The notes beneath the pieces were generated by a model, which saw only the letters and a program-made list of their open reading frames with translations, was not told the origin of the DNA and did no database searches. From Flavicella marina (GTDB taxonomy: Bacteria; Bacteroidota; Bacteroidia; Flavobacteriales; Flavobacteriaceae): DNA of 64,000 nucleotides. The number at the start of each line of letters is the position of its first letter. The first letter of the stretch is position 1. The DNA is taken from contig NZ_VYVA01000002.1 of NCBI RefSeq assembly GCF_009193215.1, forward strand, positions 186,001 through 250,000, written 5' to 3'. This document shows positions 8,475 to 17,442 of the stretch, piece by piece. The position numbers and the translations under genes are program-made.

Positions 8475-9566
8475 ATGAAAGCTGGAATTGTAGGATTACC
8501 AAACGTAGGGAAATCAACATTGTTTAATTGTCTGTCAAATGCGAAAGCACAGAGTGCAAATTTTCCATTTTGTACTATAGAGCCAAACGTTGGTGTTGTA
8601 AACGTACCTGATTCAAGAATAGCAAAGTTAGAGGGGATGGTAAACCCTGAGCGTGTAGTGCCTGCGACAGTTGAAATCGTTGACATTGCAGGATTGGTAA
8701 AAGGAGCTAGTAAAGGAGAAGGATTGGGAAATCAGTTTTTAGGAAATATTCGTGAAACCGATGCGATTATCCATGTGTTGCGTTGTTTTGATAATGACAA
8801 TATCGTACATGTAGATGCCTCTGTAGATCCGGTTAGGGATAAAGAAACAATTGACATTGAGTTGCAGTTGAAAGATTTAGAAACGGTTGAGAAGCGTTTG
8901 GAGCGAGTAAAACGTAATGCAAAGACAGGGAACAAAGAAGCACAAGCAGAATTTGATGTTTTGTCGAAAATTCAAGAGACCTTATTAGAAGGTAAATCCG
9001 TTAGAACTTTAGAGTTTACAGAGAAAGAATTGGAGTTTGTTAAACCGATGCAGTTTATTACTTCTAAGCCAGTAATGTATGTATGTAACGTTGATGAAAA
9101 TTCGGCTGTCTCTGGTAATGATTATGTTGAGAAAGTGAAAGAAGCGGTTAAAGATGAAGCTGCAGAAATTGTTGTTTTGGCTGTAGGGACTGAAGCAGAT
9201 ATTAATGAATTAGATGATTTCGAAGAGCGTCAAGTGTTTTTAGAAGATATAGGTTTAGACGAACCAGGATCGGCAAAACTAATTCGCTCGGCTTATAAGT
9301 TGTTAAACTTACAAACTTATTTTACGGTAGGGGTAAAGGAGGTAAGAGCTTGGACAATTAATATCGGTGATTCTGCACCTCAAGCAGCAGGTGTAATTCA
9401 TACAGATTTCGAAAAAGGATTCATTCGTGCAGAGGTAATTAAATATGACGATTATGTAGCATATGGAACGGAAGCTAAAATCAGAGAAGCTGGTAAATTA
9501 AGTGTTGAAGGAAAAGAATACATCGTTCAAGATGGTGATATTATGAATTTTAGATTTAACGTTTAA
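8475..9566 (+). CDS. ychF: YchF/OLA1-family ATPase
   Basis: A 363-residue cytoplasmic ATP-preferring member of the Obg-related GTPase class. It associates with ribosomes and has been linked to oxidative-stress control. The P-loop GLPNVGKST is at residues 6-14; DIAGLVKGASKGEGLGNQFL forms switch II with the G3 motif; NVDE replaces the NKxD specificity loop, as usual in YchF. The C-terminal TGS domain (about 278-361; YFTVGVKEVRAWTI, GAAGVIHTDFEKGFIRAEVI-like) is complete and the protein ends in the typical DGDIMNFRFNV. It is a single gene followed by a strong terminator. Confidence 0.97.
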   Translation: MKAGIVGLPNVGKSTLFNCLSNAKAQSANFPFCTIEPNVGVVNVPDSRIAKLEGMVNPERVVPATVEIVDIAGLVKGASKGEGLGNQFLGNIRETDAIIHVLRCFDNDNIVHVDASVDPVRDKETIDIELQLKDLETVEKRLERVKRNAKTGNKEAQAEFDVLSKIQETLLEGKSVRTLEFTEKELEFVKPMQFITSKPVMYVCNVDENSAVSGNDYVEKVKEAVKDEAAEIVVLAVGTEADINELDDFEERQVFLEDIGLDEPGSAKLIRSAYKLLNLQTYFTVGVKEVRAWTINIGDSAPQAAGVIHTDFEKGFIRAEVIKYDDYVAYGTEAKIREAGKLSVEGKEYIVQDGDIMNFRFNV

Positions 9567-9589
9567 TCTGATTCATGAAATGATAAGAA

Positions 9590-9620
9590 GGGTTCAAACG
9601 AAAGTGTTTGAACCCTTTTT
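9590..9620 (+). terminator. Terminator of ychF
   Basis: GGGTTCAAAC (9590-9599) pairs perfectly with GTTTGAACCC (9606-9615), loop of six bases, followed by five T. It lies between convergent ychF and the BNR protein gene. Confidence 0.85.
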
Positions 9621-9636
9621 GTTTATATAGAATAGT

Positions 9637-12600
9637 TTATAATTTATTTATTCGATACGTAGTATTATTATACTTGATAATATAATTTCCACTAGCTAGA
9701 TGACTCAGGTCTAACGTGTTTTTGTTTCCAGAATGAACTAAGATTCCCTGGCTGTTGAAAATTTTCCAAGATGCATTTTTTTCGGTAGTTTTTATCTTAA
9801 TGATATCTTTTGTTGGATTGGGGTAAAAGATGATTTCATTAGAGTTTTCTGTTGCTGAATAACTTAGAGTTTTATTAGAAGTTGAAGTTATAATGTCTAT
9901 GAAACGATCAATTGTGTAGAGATTTTCAGTGTTACTACCTCCAATTGGTCTTATTACCACAGTTACTTTATAATTTGTATCTATTTGTGGTAATTCAAGT
10001 AAAGAAAGCTCTATAGAAGTTGTTCTCGAACCAGCTGCAACAAATATTTTTTTATTGGTTAGCCATTTACCTGTAGGAGAATTCAAAATAGCAACAATAT
10101 TTCTATCTTCAGATACATCGTATTCAACGGGAACGTTGATACTCTTTGATTGTTCTATTTCATTATTTAGATTGCCAAAATTAACGGTTTCCAAAGCTAT
10201 GTTTATTAGGCTTTCTGTGTTTTTAATATCTTCTGCAGGTGTTGTAGCTCCGACGGGCCTAATTGCAATAGAAATCTTATAATTTGCACCGACTGAAGTA
10301 GGTTGAGTAGTGTTGATTGTTACCGTTTTTGTGTCGCTTCCTATCTGTACTCTTAATTTACCATTTCCTAACCATTGTCCTGTTGGAGAGGTTAAAATTG
10401 CGACAAGATCTCTTTCTTCAAGCACAGAATATGTAATTTCAACAGGTATAGAGCTTGTTGGAGTTATACCTTCAGGTAAGTTGTTGAAAGAAATATCTTC
10501 TTCTTGTAATTCTTCAAGCACGATGTCTGCAAATCTTTGATCTATGGCGATGTTTGAATCAAAATTCCCACCTACCGTCCTTATGGCAGCAGTTATTTTA
10601 TAATTATCTGCAATTTCGGGAAGTTCACTCAAGTTTAAAATTACATTTTGAGTTCCTTGTCCTTTTGAAACAGTTACTTTTGAATTTGCCAACCATTGAC
10701 CAGTAGGTGAGGTAAGAATCACAACAACATCTCTTTCTTGATTTGCTGAATAATTTACATTGAACTCTAATGATTGTTTTTGAATAATTTTCGGATTGAA
10801 ATTATCAAAACTTACAGTTTCTTCTATGTCATTTTTCGGACTTATTATTCCCTTGTACCAAGATTGACCAAATGATGCACACCACAATACATTTTCATCA
10901 ACTGGATCAGGTTTGATATCTGTTAAATGGTTCGGCCTACCAAGATTATTATTAATCTTGACCCAAGTAGAACCACCATCTTTAGACAAATATGCACCCG
11001 GGTTTATTGGGGCGGCGCCTTGGTATTCGTTTTGCATTGCTGCATTGACCACTATGATGTTTGAATTAATTGGAGAAGTTTCAGTTTGCCAAATGTAAGG
11101 CATATCGAAAATTTTCTCCCAATTATCTCCATTGTCCTTACTTCTCCAAACACCACCTTCGTTTATTTTGCTGTTTTCAGCACCACAAGAAATAAATATA
11201 TAATTGGTATTTCGGTCAATAAAAACGTTGTTCACGGCCTTTATGGTATTGGGTATAGCCATCTTAGACCATGATTGTGCTTTGTTGGTAGATTTGTATA
11301 GACCTCCGTTACCGCCATTTCTACCTATATTTAGAGCAGCATATAGCGTGTTCGAATTACTCGGATGCATTTTTATCCTTCTTACACTCGCATCATTAGG
11401 AAGACCATTGTTATGCATGTTCCATGTTACACCGCCATCAGAACTTTTGTAAACCCCAGTGTCAGTAAAATCACCAGGTAACCTATAGGCTTCAACTTCA
11501 GCAATCGGATTCGCGATTGCAGTAAAATAGATATTGTCGGCATTATTGTAATCAATCGTTAGTGAATATTGAAATAGATGATCTAAATGGATATTAGATT
11601 TGTTGTAGACCAAGGCTTCAGAAACATTTACCCAAGTTTTACCGCCATCTATGGATTTTCTGAAATAGCCTCTATGGTCTTGTCTGAATTGAAGCGTGTA
11701 AATAATGTTTGGGTTTGTTGGGTGAACAGCAACTGAAGCAATTGATCGTGCTCCGTTTTCATTTACTTGTCCTTCGATCTGTTTTACAGCCATTGGTTTG
11801 ATATCGGCATAGTCGCCTAAAGGAGCAGATTCCCATAATCCATGTTCTCCACTACAGAAAAATTTGCGACCTGGTATACCCGTTTCTAAAAGCATAAATC
11901 GACCAGGTAGATTGCTTGCTCCTCTACCAATCCAATTTTTGCTGTTTGGAGCAGTTTCAATATCGTCAATTTGTTCCCAAGTACTTCCGTTGTCCGAAGA
12001 TTTTAAAATTTGTTGCTCCAAACAGATAAAAACTTCTCCTTTAGAATTAATTGCCAAGAAACGATTCCCCCAAGTTTCGTCATGAGAATCCATGTATGGC
12101 TGTAAGTGAGCAAATTTTGTATTGATGCCACTTGGATTGTTTCTCGTATTCCAATAACTGCTATTTTTCTTTTCTTTCCAATAGGTTCCAGTTCGAGTAC
12201 ATGCGAACCAAGTAGTTCCACCGTTTTCTGTTTTCCAAACATCTCCAGGACCAAAAGACTTGTCGTGTTTTACATTGTTGCTGATGTAAATTTCATTTTT
12301 GTTAAGGGGACTAACAACAATTCTATTGTAGTTAGGAATAATGCTTGCTGGGTATTGAGGGTATTGTGTTGCAATTTGTGTTTTGGTTTTTCCTAACCAG
12401 AAAGCTACGGTTTTTTGATATTTGTCTCGAGTTGTGTAGTTCGTAATTGCAGTTAAATCGAGTGCTAAATTACCATTGATATTTGTCCAATTTACCCCTC
12501 CATCTGTACTTTTGTAGATTCCTCCATTTGAAATGATTGTGTTTCCATTGGGTTGGTAATCGGGTTGTTCAATTGTGTATAAGATAAATTCATTGGTGTT

Positions 12601-13410
12601 GGCATTGTAATAAGATGTCAAGTCTTTTGGTAAGTTGTTTGGGAGTCCTTTAGCACTAGACACCCAAGATTCACCTTTATTTGTACTTCGATAGATACCA
12701 GATTTACTGGCGATAATTATATTATTTGTGTTTCTTGGATCAATGATAATTCGAGCTACGTCGAGAGTACTAGGCAAACCATTTGTTTTTTTTGTCCAAG
12801 TAACTCCTTTGTCTGTGCTCTTATATATATATCCATATTCGGCAAATTCGTAAGTGTGTCCTTGTGGATTGGCTTTTGACCTATGATAAGATTTTACATC
12901 CCAAAAACTACCAGCACCGATGTACCAAATGTTATCGTTAGTTGGGTCTACTGCAATTTGGGAATGTCTTCTTTTAATGTTCGCATTCGTTTTTACCCAA
13001 TCTCTACCTTTGTTGGTTGTTTTCATTAAATTACCCCTTGTATCAAGGGCAAATCCAAAGTTCGGGTTTTGTCTAGAAAAAGTGATATCTCTGACTTTTT
13101 TCATTTCATGACCTGTTCCATCTTCATCTTTTAATGTTAGCCAAGAATCTCCTCCGTTTTCTGTGTAATAGGAGTCTGACATATCTGGACTTTGGTACAT
13201 GAAATTATCATCCGTGGGATGAATCCAAAATTCTTCACAATAACCTGCCATTCCAGGTCCAAATTGTGTCCAAGAAACGGAAGTGTCAGAAGTGACTTTT
13301 TCGGTTTGCAATTTTTGAAAAAAAGCTGTGTCTAGCTGAGCTTGAGTTTTAAAATAGCACAATCCTGCAAACATGAGGATAAATGCGAAAAGGGTGTTTT
13401 GTTTTTTCAT
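9637..13410 (-). CDS. Giant T9SS-secreted BNR/sortilin-type beta-propeller protein with three tandem C-terminal modules
   Basis: A 1257-residue exported protein with a clear signal peptide (MKKQNTLFAFILMFAGLCYFKTQAQ). From about residue 45 to 860 there are many BNR/Asp-box-like hairpins (S-T-D-x-G-x-T-W: YKSTDKGVTWTK, YRSTNKGESWVS, YKSTDGGVNWTN, YKSSDGGVTWNM), arranged as in sialidase, VPS10/sortilin and GH74 propellers, with HPTN/DPxN links between blades. Residues about 868-1180 hold three copies of a module containing SPTGxWL. The last about 70 residues (FYPNPTKDIIKI ... GNYIIKYNNTTYRINKL) are a T9SS type-A sorting domain. The protein is therefore a surface or extracellular propeller, possibly a glycan hydrolase (GH74-like) or a binder. 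I see no diagnostic catalytic pair. It stands alone, convergent with ychF. Confidence 0.75.
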   Translation of the reverse strand: MKKQNTLFAFILMFAGLCYFKTQAQLDTAFFQKLQTEKVTSDTSVSWTQFGPGMAGYCEEFWIHPTDDNFMYQSPDMSDSYYTENGGDSWLTLKDEDGTGHEMKKVRDITFSRQNPNFGFALDTRGNLMKTTNKGRDWVKTNANIKRRHSQIAVDPTNDNIWYIGAGSFWDVKSYHRSKANPQGHTYEFAEYGYIYKSTDKGVTWTKKTNGLPSTLDVARIIIDPRNTNNIIIASKSGIYRSTNKGESWVSSAKGLPNNLPKDLTSYYNANTNEFILYTIEQPDYQPNGNTIISNGGIYKSTDGGVNWTNINGNLALDLTAITNYTTRDKYQKTVAFWLGKTKTQIATQYPQYPASIIPNYNRIVVSPLNKNEIYISNNVKHDKSFGPGDVWKTENGGTTWFACTRTGTYWKEKKNSSYWNTRNNPSGINTKFAHLQPYMDSHDETWGNRFLAINSKGEVFICLEQQILKSSDNGSTWEQIDDIETAPNSKNWIGRGASNLPGRFMLLETGIPGRKFFCSGEHGLWESAPLGDYADIKPMAVKQIEGQVNENGARSIASVAVHPTNPNIIYTLQFRQDHRGYFRKSIDGGKTWVNVSEALVYNKSNIHLDHLFQYSLTIDYNNADNIYFTAIANPIAEVEAYRLPGDFTDTGVYKSSDGGVTWNMHNNGLPNDASVRRIKMHPSNSNTLYAALNIGRNGGNGGLYKSTNKAQSWSKMAIPNTIKAVNNVFIDRNTNYIFISCGAENSKINEGGVWRSKDNGDNWEKIFDMPYIWQTETSPINSNIIVVNAAMQNEYQGAAPINPGAYLSKDGGSTWVKINNNLGRPNHLTDIKPDPVDENVLWCASFGQSWYKGIISPKNDIEETVSFDNFNPKIIQKQSLEFNVNYSANQERDVVVILTSPTGQWLANSKVTVSKGQGTQNVILNLSELPEIADNYKITAAIRTVGGNFDSNIAIDQRFADIVLEELQEEDISFNNLPEGITPTSSIPVEITYSVLEERDLVAILTSPTGQWLGNGKLRVQIGSDTKTVTINTTQPTSVGANYKISIAIRPVGATTPAEDIKNTESLINIALETVNFGNLNNEIEQSKSINVPVEYDVSEDRNIVAILNSPTGKWLTNKKIFVAAGSRTTSIELSLLELPQIDTNYKVTVVIRPIGGSNTENLYTIDRFIDIITSTSNKTLSYSATENSNEIIFYPNPTKDIIKIKTTEKNASWKIFNSQGILVHSGNKNTLDLSHLASGNYIIKYNNTTYRINKL
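9871..10809 (-). repeat. Three tandem ~105-residue modules inside the BNR protein
   Basis: SPTGQWLANSK, SPTGQWLGNGK and SPTGKWLTNKK recur at residues 901, 1008 and 1111, giving periods of 107 and 103 residues. Each copy also has a preceding RDVVxILT/RDLVAILT/RNIVAILN strand, a following NYKIT/NYKIS/NYKVT strand, and AIRTVGG/AIRPVGA/VIRPIGG. They look like all-beta (Ig-like or carbohydrate-binding) domains. I do not recognise the family. Confidence 0.8.
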
Positions 13411-13559
13411 GAGGTATTTGGTGTTTAGTTACCCACAAGAAAAAAAACATCCTACAATTTCATTAGTACATATGTTTTTAATTGACTATAATAGACATTA
13501 CAACAAATGTTTTGATCATATGTTGTAAAACAGACTAATACACAATAGATTAACGAATG

Positions 13560-13940
13560 TTAGTTTGCTAAGTTGTAATAAAATAAAAGTCCCCAACCAA
13601 TTACAAATAACAATCCTCCAAGAGGAGTTATGGGCCCCAAGAATTTTAATTTTTTGTTTATCGCTGAAGATATGACTAATCCATATATACTAAATGAAAA
13701 CAAAAATGTTCCTATTATAAAACAAAGAACAATGCCATTTTCTATTTTTGATTGGAATGTAAAATAATTGCCTAATAACAAAAGAACAATTGCGTGGTAC
13801 ATTTGATATTTTACTCCAGTTTCAAAACTTTTTTGTTGGTCTGTGTTAAGGATTTTTTTCAAAGCATGTGCTCCAAAAGCTCCAAAAATTACGGCTAACA
13901 TTCCTAGCAGTACAGCTAGTGATACTACAATTTGATTCAT
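13560..13940 (-). CDS. DUF423 family membrane protein
   Basis: A 126-residue inner-membrane protein with four predicted helices (about 5-24, 45-62, 68-88 and 98-122). The start MNQIVVSLAVLLGMLAVIFGAFGAHALKK and the GVKYQMYHAIVLLLLG block are characteristic of DUF423 (YgdD-like). Function is unknown in the family. The start codon overlaps the stop of the DyP peroxidase gene by one base, so the two are translationally coupled, and selO lies 16 bases further upstream. Confidence 0.85.
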   Translation of the reverse strand: MNQIVVSLAVLLGMLAVIFGAFGAHALKKILNTDQQKSFETGVKYQMYHAIVLLLLGNYFTFQSKIENGIVLCFIIGTFLFSFSIYGLVISSAINKKLKFLGPITPLGGLLFVIGWGLLFYYNLAN

Positions 13941-14818
13941 TACAATAGTTTGTTTAAGTCTTCAAAAGAAGGTGCGAAATAATAGGCTCCTGAAACAGGT
14001 GTAGAGAATTCCATTAATCTATCTGGCGTTTCATTTTCTAAATTACCCAACATGCTTTCTAATTGAACATCGATACGAATAGGGTCACAGGCAAATGCTA
14101 AAAAGTACAAACCATTTTCATGCTGATTTGCAAATGGGTAGCTTCTTCTGTAAATTTTCATGGCTTCTCCAGAAATTTTCAAATCTGTTTTGCTAACATG
14201 TGAATCTTTAGGCATGGCATCACCTTCTAATTCAATACTGTCAACTTTTGTTCTTCCAATAATTTTTTCTTGCGTATGAATACTTTCTTGATTGAATTTT
14301 TTTAAGTTATGATTCCATTTTTGAGTAAAAACATAACTACCGCCACTACCTTTTTCTCCTTGTGGTATGCATGCAGCATCGATGATTTTTTCTTCTTTTG
14401 GATTTCCTGTACCATCGACAAAACCAGTCAAATCTCTAGAGTCTTTATAGATGAAACCTTCTTGATTCATGAGAACTTCCATGGTACCTTCAGAAAGACT
14501 TTTGATGGATTCTGTAAAGTCAAATAAATCGCTTTTTGAATTGGTGTGGGCCCAAAGCATGATATCAGCTTGAGTGCTAGGCATGGAGTATCCTTTTTTA
14601 CCGGTTAAGGTTTCAAAATCTTTTAGTTTTTCGGGGGTCCAATCCGGATTGATTGTATTCCAAGCTGCTTTGCTAAAAGCAATTACAATCTCTACATTGT
14701 GAATTTCCTGTGTATTTTTTACCAATTGAGTAAATGTAGCAATCGGATTGCTAGTAATTGATTTCAATTCAATAAACACACAATGTTTATTTCCTTCTTT
14801 TAAAGTTCCTTTTTGCAT
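13940..14818 (-). CDS. DyP-type heme peroxidase
   Basis: A 292-residue dye-decolourising peroxidase, which uses hydrogen peroxide to oxidise substrates through heme. The hallmark GFVDGTGNP (distal Asp135) is present. SHVSKTDL contains the probable proximal heme ligand His207, and the arginine of IYRRSYPF fits the distal Arg. The protein starts MQKGTLKEGNKHCVFIEL without signal peptide or Tat motif, so it is cytoplasmic, like YfeX/DyP class B. It is the middle gene of selO-DyP-DUF423 on the minus strand. The class and heme residues are visible; the in vivo substrate is not. Confidence 0.92.
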   Translation of the reverse strand: MQKGTLKEGNKHCVFIELKSITSNPIATFTQLVKNTQEIHNVEIVIAFSKAAWNTINPDWTPEKLKDFETLTGKKGYSMPSTQADIMLWAHTNSKSDLFDFTESIKSLSEGTMEVLMNQEGFIYKDSRDLTGFVDGTGNPKEEKIIDAACIPQGEKGSGGSYVFTQKWNHNLKKFNQESIHTQEKIIGRTKVDSIELEGDAMPKDSHVSKTDLKISGEAMKIYRRSYPFANQHENGLYFLAFACDPIRIDVQLESMLGNLENETPDRLMEFSTPVSGAYYFAPSFEDLNKLL

Positions 14819-14834
14819 TTATTATGTTTTAATT

Positions 14835-16400
14835 TTATGAACTACATGATAGCATAGAACAACCAACCTTGTTTCTTGCCCATTCTGGTCTTTTTGCAAA
14901 CCATTTTTCCGATTGTTTTTGTTCAGAATATGGATGCTTTAATAATTCGAACAATTCTTCTAGCACAGTGTAATCTCCCTTGTCTGCAGCATCAATAGCT
15001 AATTGTGCCATGTAATTTCTCAACACATATTTTGGGTTGAAAAGGTTCATTTTTTTCAATCTATCAGTATCTTGAAGTGGTTCTTCTTTTAGTCTTAACG
15101 AATATGCTTGAAACCAACGTAGCCATTTTTCTTCTATGCTGGCAGTTATATCTTGTGGTTTGTAAAAAGCATGGCTTATTTTCTTTATAGCTTCTTTTGG
15201 ACTGTCATTTTTTGAAATTTCACTTAAGCTTCTAAAAAATAGTGTCATGTCAGTTTCTGATAGATGCAGGTTGTTTTCTAAATCAGAAATAAGTGTTTTA
15301 TCATTTTCAGAATCGATAAACAATCCTAATTTTGATTTCATCATCAAATGATATTTCTTTTCAAAAGTTACTTTGTAGTTTTCCAATATTGCTTCCAACG
15401 ATGCTGTTTCTTCAATAAGGGGGTACAATGCATTGGCTAATTTCAACAAATTCCAAAGACCAATATTTGCTTGGTTCCCATAGCGATATCTCTTGTGTTG
15501 TCTATCGGTAGTATTGGGTGTCCAATTGTAATCATAACCTTCCAACCATCCATATGGGCCATAATCTATGGTAAGTCCTAAGATTGATAAATTATCTGTA
15601 TTCATCACACCATGAACGAATCCAACTCGTTGCCAATGTATGATCATGTCAAGTGTTCTATCGGCAACTATTTCAAAAAACTTAAGGTAGGTTTTTTTTG
15701 ATGGTTTGCCTAGTTCCGGAAAGAAGTTAGATATCGTATAATCTACTAGTTGTTGCAGGGTTGCAATTTCTTCTCTTGCCGCAAAAATTTCATAGTTTCC
15801 AAAACGTAAAAATGAAGGGGATATTCTACAAACAATTGCACCTTTTTCGTATGCAGGATTTCCATTGTACAATACATCTCTTAAGACGTTATCTCCAGTG
15901 AGTGCTAGTGACAATGCTCTAGTCGTTGGTACGCCTAAATGGTGCATTGCTTCACTGCATAGATATTCACGTATTGAAGATCGTAAAACAGCTAATCCAT
16001 CTGCGGTTCTAGAGTAGGGTGTAGGTCCGGCTCCTTTCAACTGCAAGGCCCAAATATCTCCCTTGTTTTCGATTTCGGCTAAATTGATAGCTCTACCATC
16101 ACCTAATTGACCGGCCCAATTTCCGAACTGATGTCCGCCATAACACATAGCATATGGTTTGGCATTTTCAATGAGTTGGTTGCCTGTGAAAATATTTAAA
16201 AAATCTTTACTCTTAGCTTCTTTTTCTGAGATGCCGAGAAGGTCTAAAACTTCTTTGCTCGTATGAATAAGTTCAGGGTTCTCTGTCGTTTTTGGAGAAA
16301 CAAAAGAATAACAAGCTTTGTAAACCTGTCTTCTTGAATTTTCTTCAATTGAGTCAGCCGGAAGTTCTTGTATAAAGGTGTTTTTAAGCTTAAATCGCAT
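14835..16400 (-). CDS. selO: SelO/YdiU protein adenylyltransferase (AMPylase)
   Basis: A 521-residue pseudokinase-fold enzyme that transfers AMP from ATP to Ser, Thr or Tyr of target proteins, linked in E. coli to redox homeostasis. Typical blocks are MCYGGHQFGNWAGQLGDGRAINL (glycine-rich loop, about 83-106), LKGAGPTPYSRTADGLAVLRSSIREYLCSEAMHHL, and HGVMNTDNLSILGLTIDYGPYGWLEGY, whose Asn and Asp bind metal in an inverted nucleotide mode. The C-terminus GCSMLSCSS contains the cysteine at the position of selenocysteine in eukaryotic SelO. The length agrees with the family at slightly over 500 residues for this branch. It leads an apparent operon with a DyP peroxidase, which fits an oxidative-stress role. 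Confidence 0.95.
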   Translation of the reverse strand: MRFKLKNTFIQELPADSIEENSRRQVYKACYSFVSPKTTENPELIHTSKEVLDLLGISEKEAKSKDFLNIFTGNQLIENAKPYAMCYGGHQFGNWAGQLGDGRAINLAEIENKGDIWALQLKGAGPTPYSRTADGLAVLRSSIREYLCSEAMHHLGVPTTRALSLALTGDNVLRDVLYNGNPAYEKGAIVCRISPSFLRFGNYEIFAAREEIATLQQLVDYTISNFFPELGKPSKKTYLKFFEIVADRTLDMIIHWQRVGFVHGVMNTDNLSILGLTIDYGPYGWLEGYDYNWTPNTTDRQHKRYRYGNQANIGLWNLLKLANALYPLIEETASLEAILENYKVTFEKKYHLMMKSKLGLFIDSENDKTLISDLENNLHLSETDMTLFFRSLSEISKNDSPKEAIKKISHAFYKPQDITASIEEKWLRWFQAYSLRLKEEPLQDTDRLKKMNLFNPKYVLRNYMAQLAIDAADKGDYTVLEELFELLKHPYSEQKQSEKWFAKRPEWARNKVGCSMLSCSS

Positions 16401-16511
16401 AGGAAATCAGTTCTGATTCAAAGATACATCATATAAAATATGTAACCGAAGAAGTAATTGATAAAAAATGCAATTATGTTGAGTATCGTAATCGAGAAGA
16501 AACCTTGTCGT

Positions 16512-16534
16512 TATCTTACGATGTTTGTAAGATA
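16512..16534. promoter_or_regulatory. 8-bp perfect inverted repeat upstream of the DMT exporter
   Basis: TATCTTAC (16512-16519) and GTAAGATA (16527-16534) flank a 7-base spacer, ending 8 bases before the ATG at 16543. It is a candidate operator or a leader hairpin that would hide the start region; there is no direct evidence for either. Confidence 0.4.
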
Positions 16535-16542
16535 TTTGTTGC

Positions 16543-17442
16543 ATGATATCAAAAGAATCGAAACTTTTAGGAGTAATATTGGCCGTTTTAGGCGTTGTGT
16601 TGTTTTCAGCTAAGGCCGTTATGGTAAAATTAGCATATGTATACGATATAGATTCTGTTAGTTTATTGCTTCTACGAATGCTCTTTTCTTTACCGGTTTA
16701 TTTAATTATCGCATTTATAGTAAAGCCTAAAAATAAAAGCGAATTGAAAAGCATGGATTATCTATGGTTGCTGTTTTTTGGTTTCGTCGGTTATTATCTA
16801 GCGAGTTATTTTGATTTTCAAGGGTTGAATTATATCAAGGCTAGTTTAGAACGAATTGTATTATTCATCTATCCGACATTGGTACTATTGATATCTAGAA
16901 TATTTTTAAAAACAAAGATTACTAAAATTCAAATTTTAGCGATTATCGTTACTTATTTGGGTGTTTTGTTAGCTTTTTCGGGTGAACTAGATTTGTCCGG
17001 TAGTCATTTGTATAAAGGTGTCGGACTGATTTTTTTAAGCGCCTTAACCTATGCAATGTATTTGGTAGGAAGTGGATGGTTGATACCTAAATTTGGAGTG
17101 GTTTGTTTTACTGCCTATGCTATGATTGTAAGTACTGTTTGTGTAAGTATTCATTATGTAGCAACTCAAGACATAGATTTATTGTCATACCCAAAAGAAG
17201 TATATTATTTAGGAGGAATGATGGCTGTGTTGTCGACCATCATTCCTTCTTTTTTAGTATCTCAATCTATAAAAATAATAGGTAGTTCTAATTTCTCTAT
17301 TGTAGCAAGTATTGGACCTGTATCTACAATTTTATTAGCCTATATATTCTTGGGAGAAAAGTTGTCATTTTTCCAAATCGTAGGAACTGTTGTTATTATT
17401 TTAGGGATTACGTTGGTTTCAAAAGGTAAAAAAACTAATTGA
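16543..17442 (+). CDS. EamA/DMT-family transporter
   Basis: A 299-residue inner-membrane protein with about ten hydrophobic segments arranged as two EamA halves (about 12-140 and 155-292). The first half has the LLLLRMLFSLP and FQGLNYIKASLERIVLFIYP patterns; the second has the conserved end ASIGPVSTILLAYIFLGEKLSFFQIVGTVVIILGITLVSKGK. Members export amino acids, nucleosides or drugs; the substrate cannot be inferred here. It is divergent from selO, and its last 8 bases overlap the end of the convergent GH16 gene. Confidence 0.9.
   Translation: MISKESKLLGVILAVLGVVLFSAKAVMVKLAYVYDIDSVSLLLLRMLFSLPVYLIIAFIVKPKNKSELKSMDYLWLLFFGFVGYYLASYFDFQGLNYIKASLERIVLFIYPTLVLLISRIFLKTKITKIQILAIIVTYLGVLLAFSGELDLSGSHLYKGVGLIFLSALTYAMYLVGSGWLIPKFGVVCFTAYAMIVSTVCVSIHYVATQDIDLLSYPKEVYYLGGMMAVLSTIIPSFLVSQSIKIIGSSNFSIVASIGPVSTILLAYIFLGEKLSFFQIVGTVVIILGITLVSKGKKTN

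Noticed and set aside
12106-12396. 96-residue plus-strand frame and other long frames opposite the BNR gene
   Set aside because: Composition and position mirror the repetitive BNR coding frame; no independent signals.
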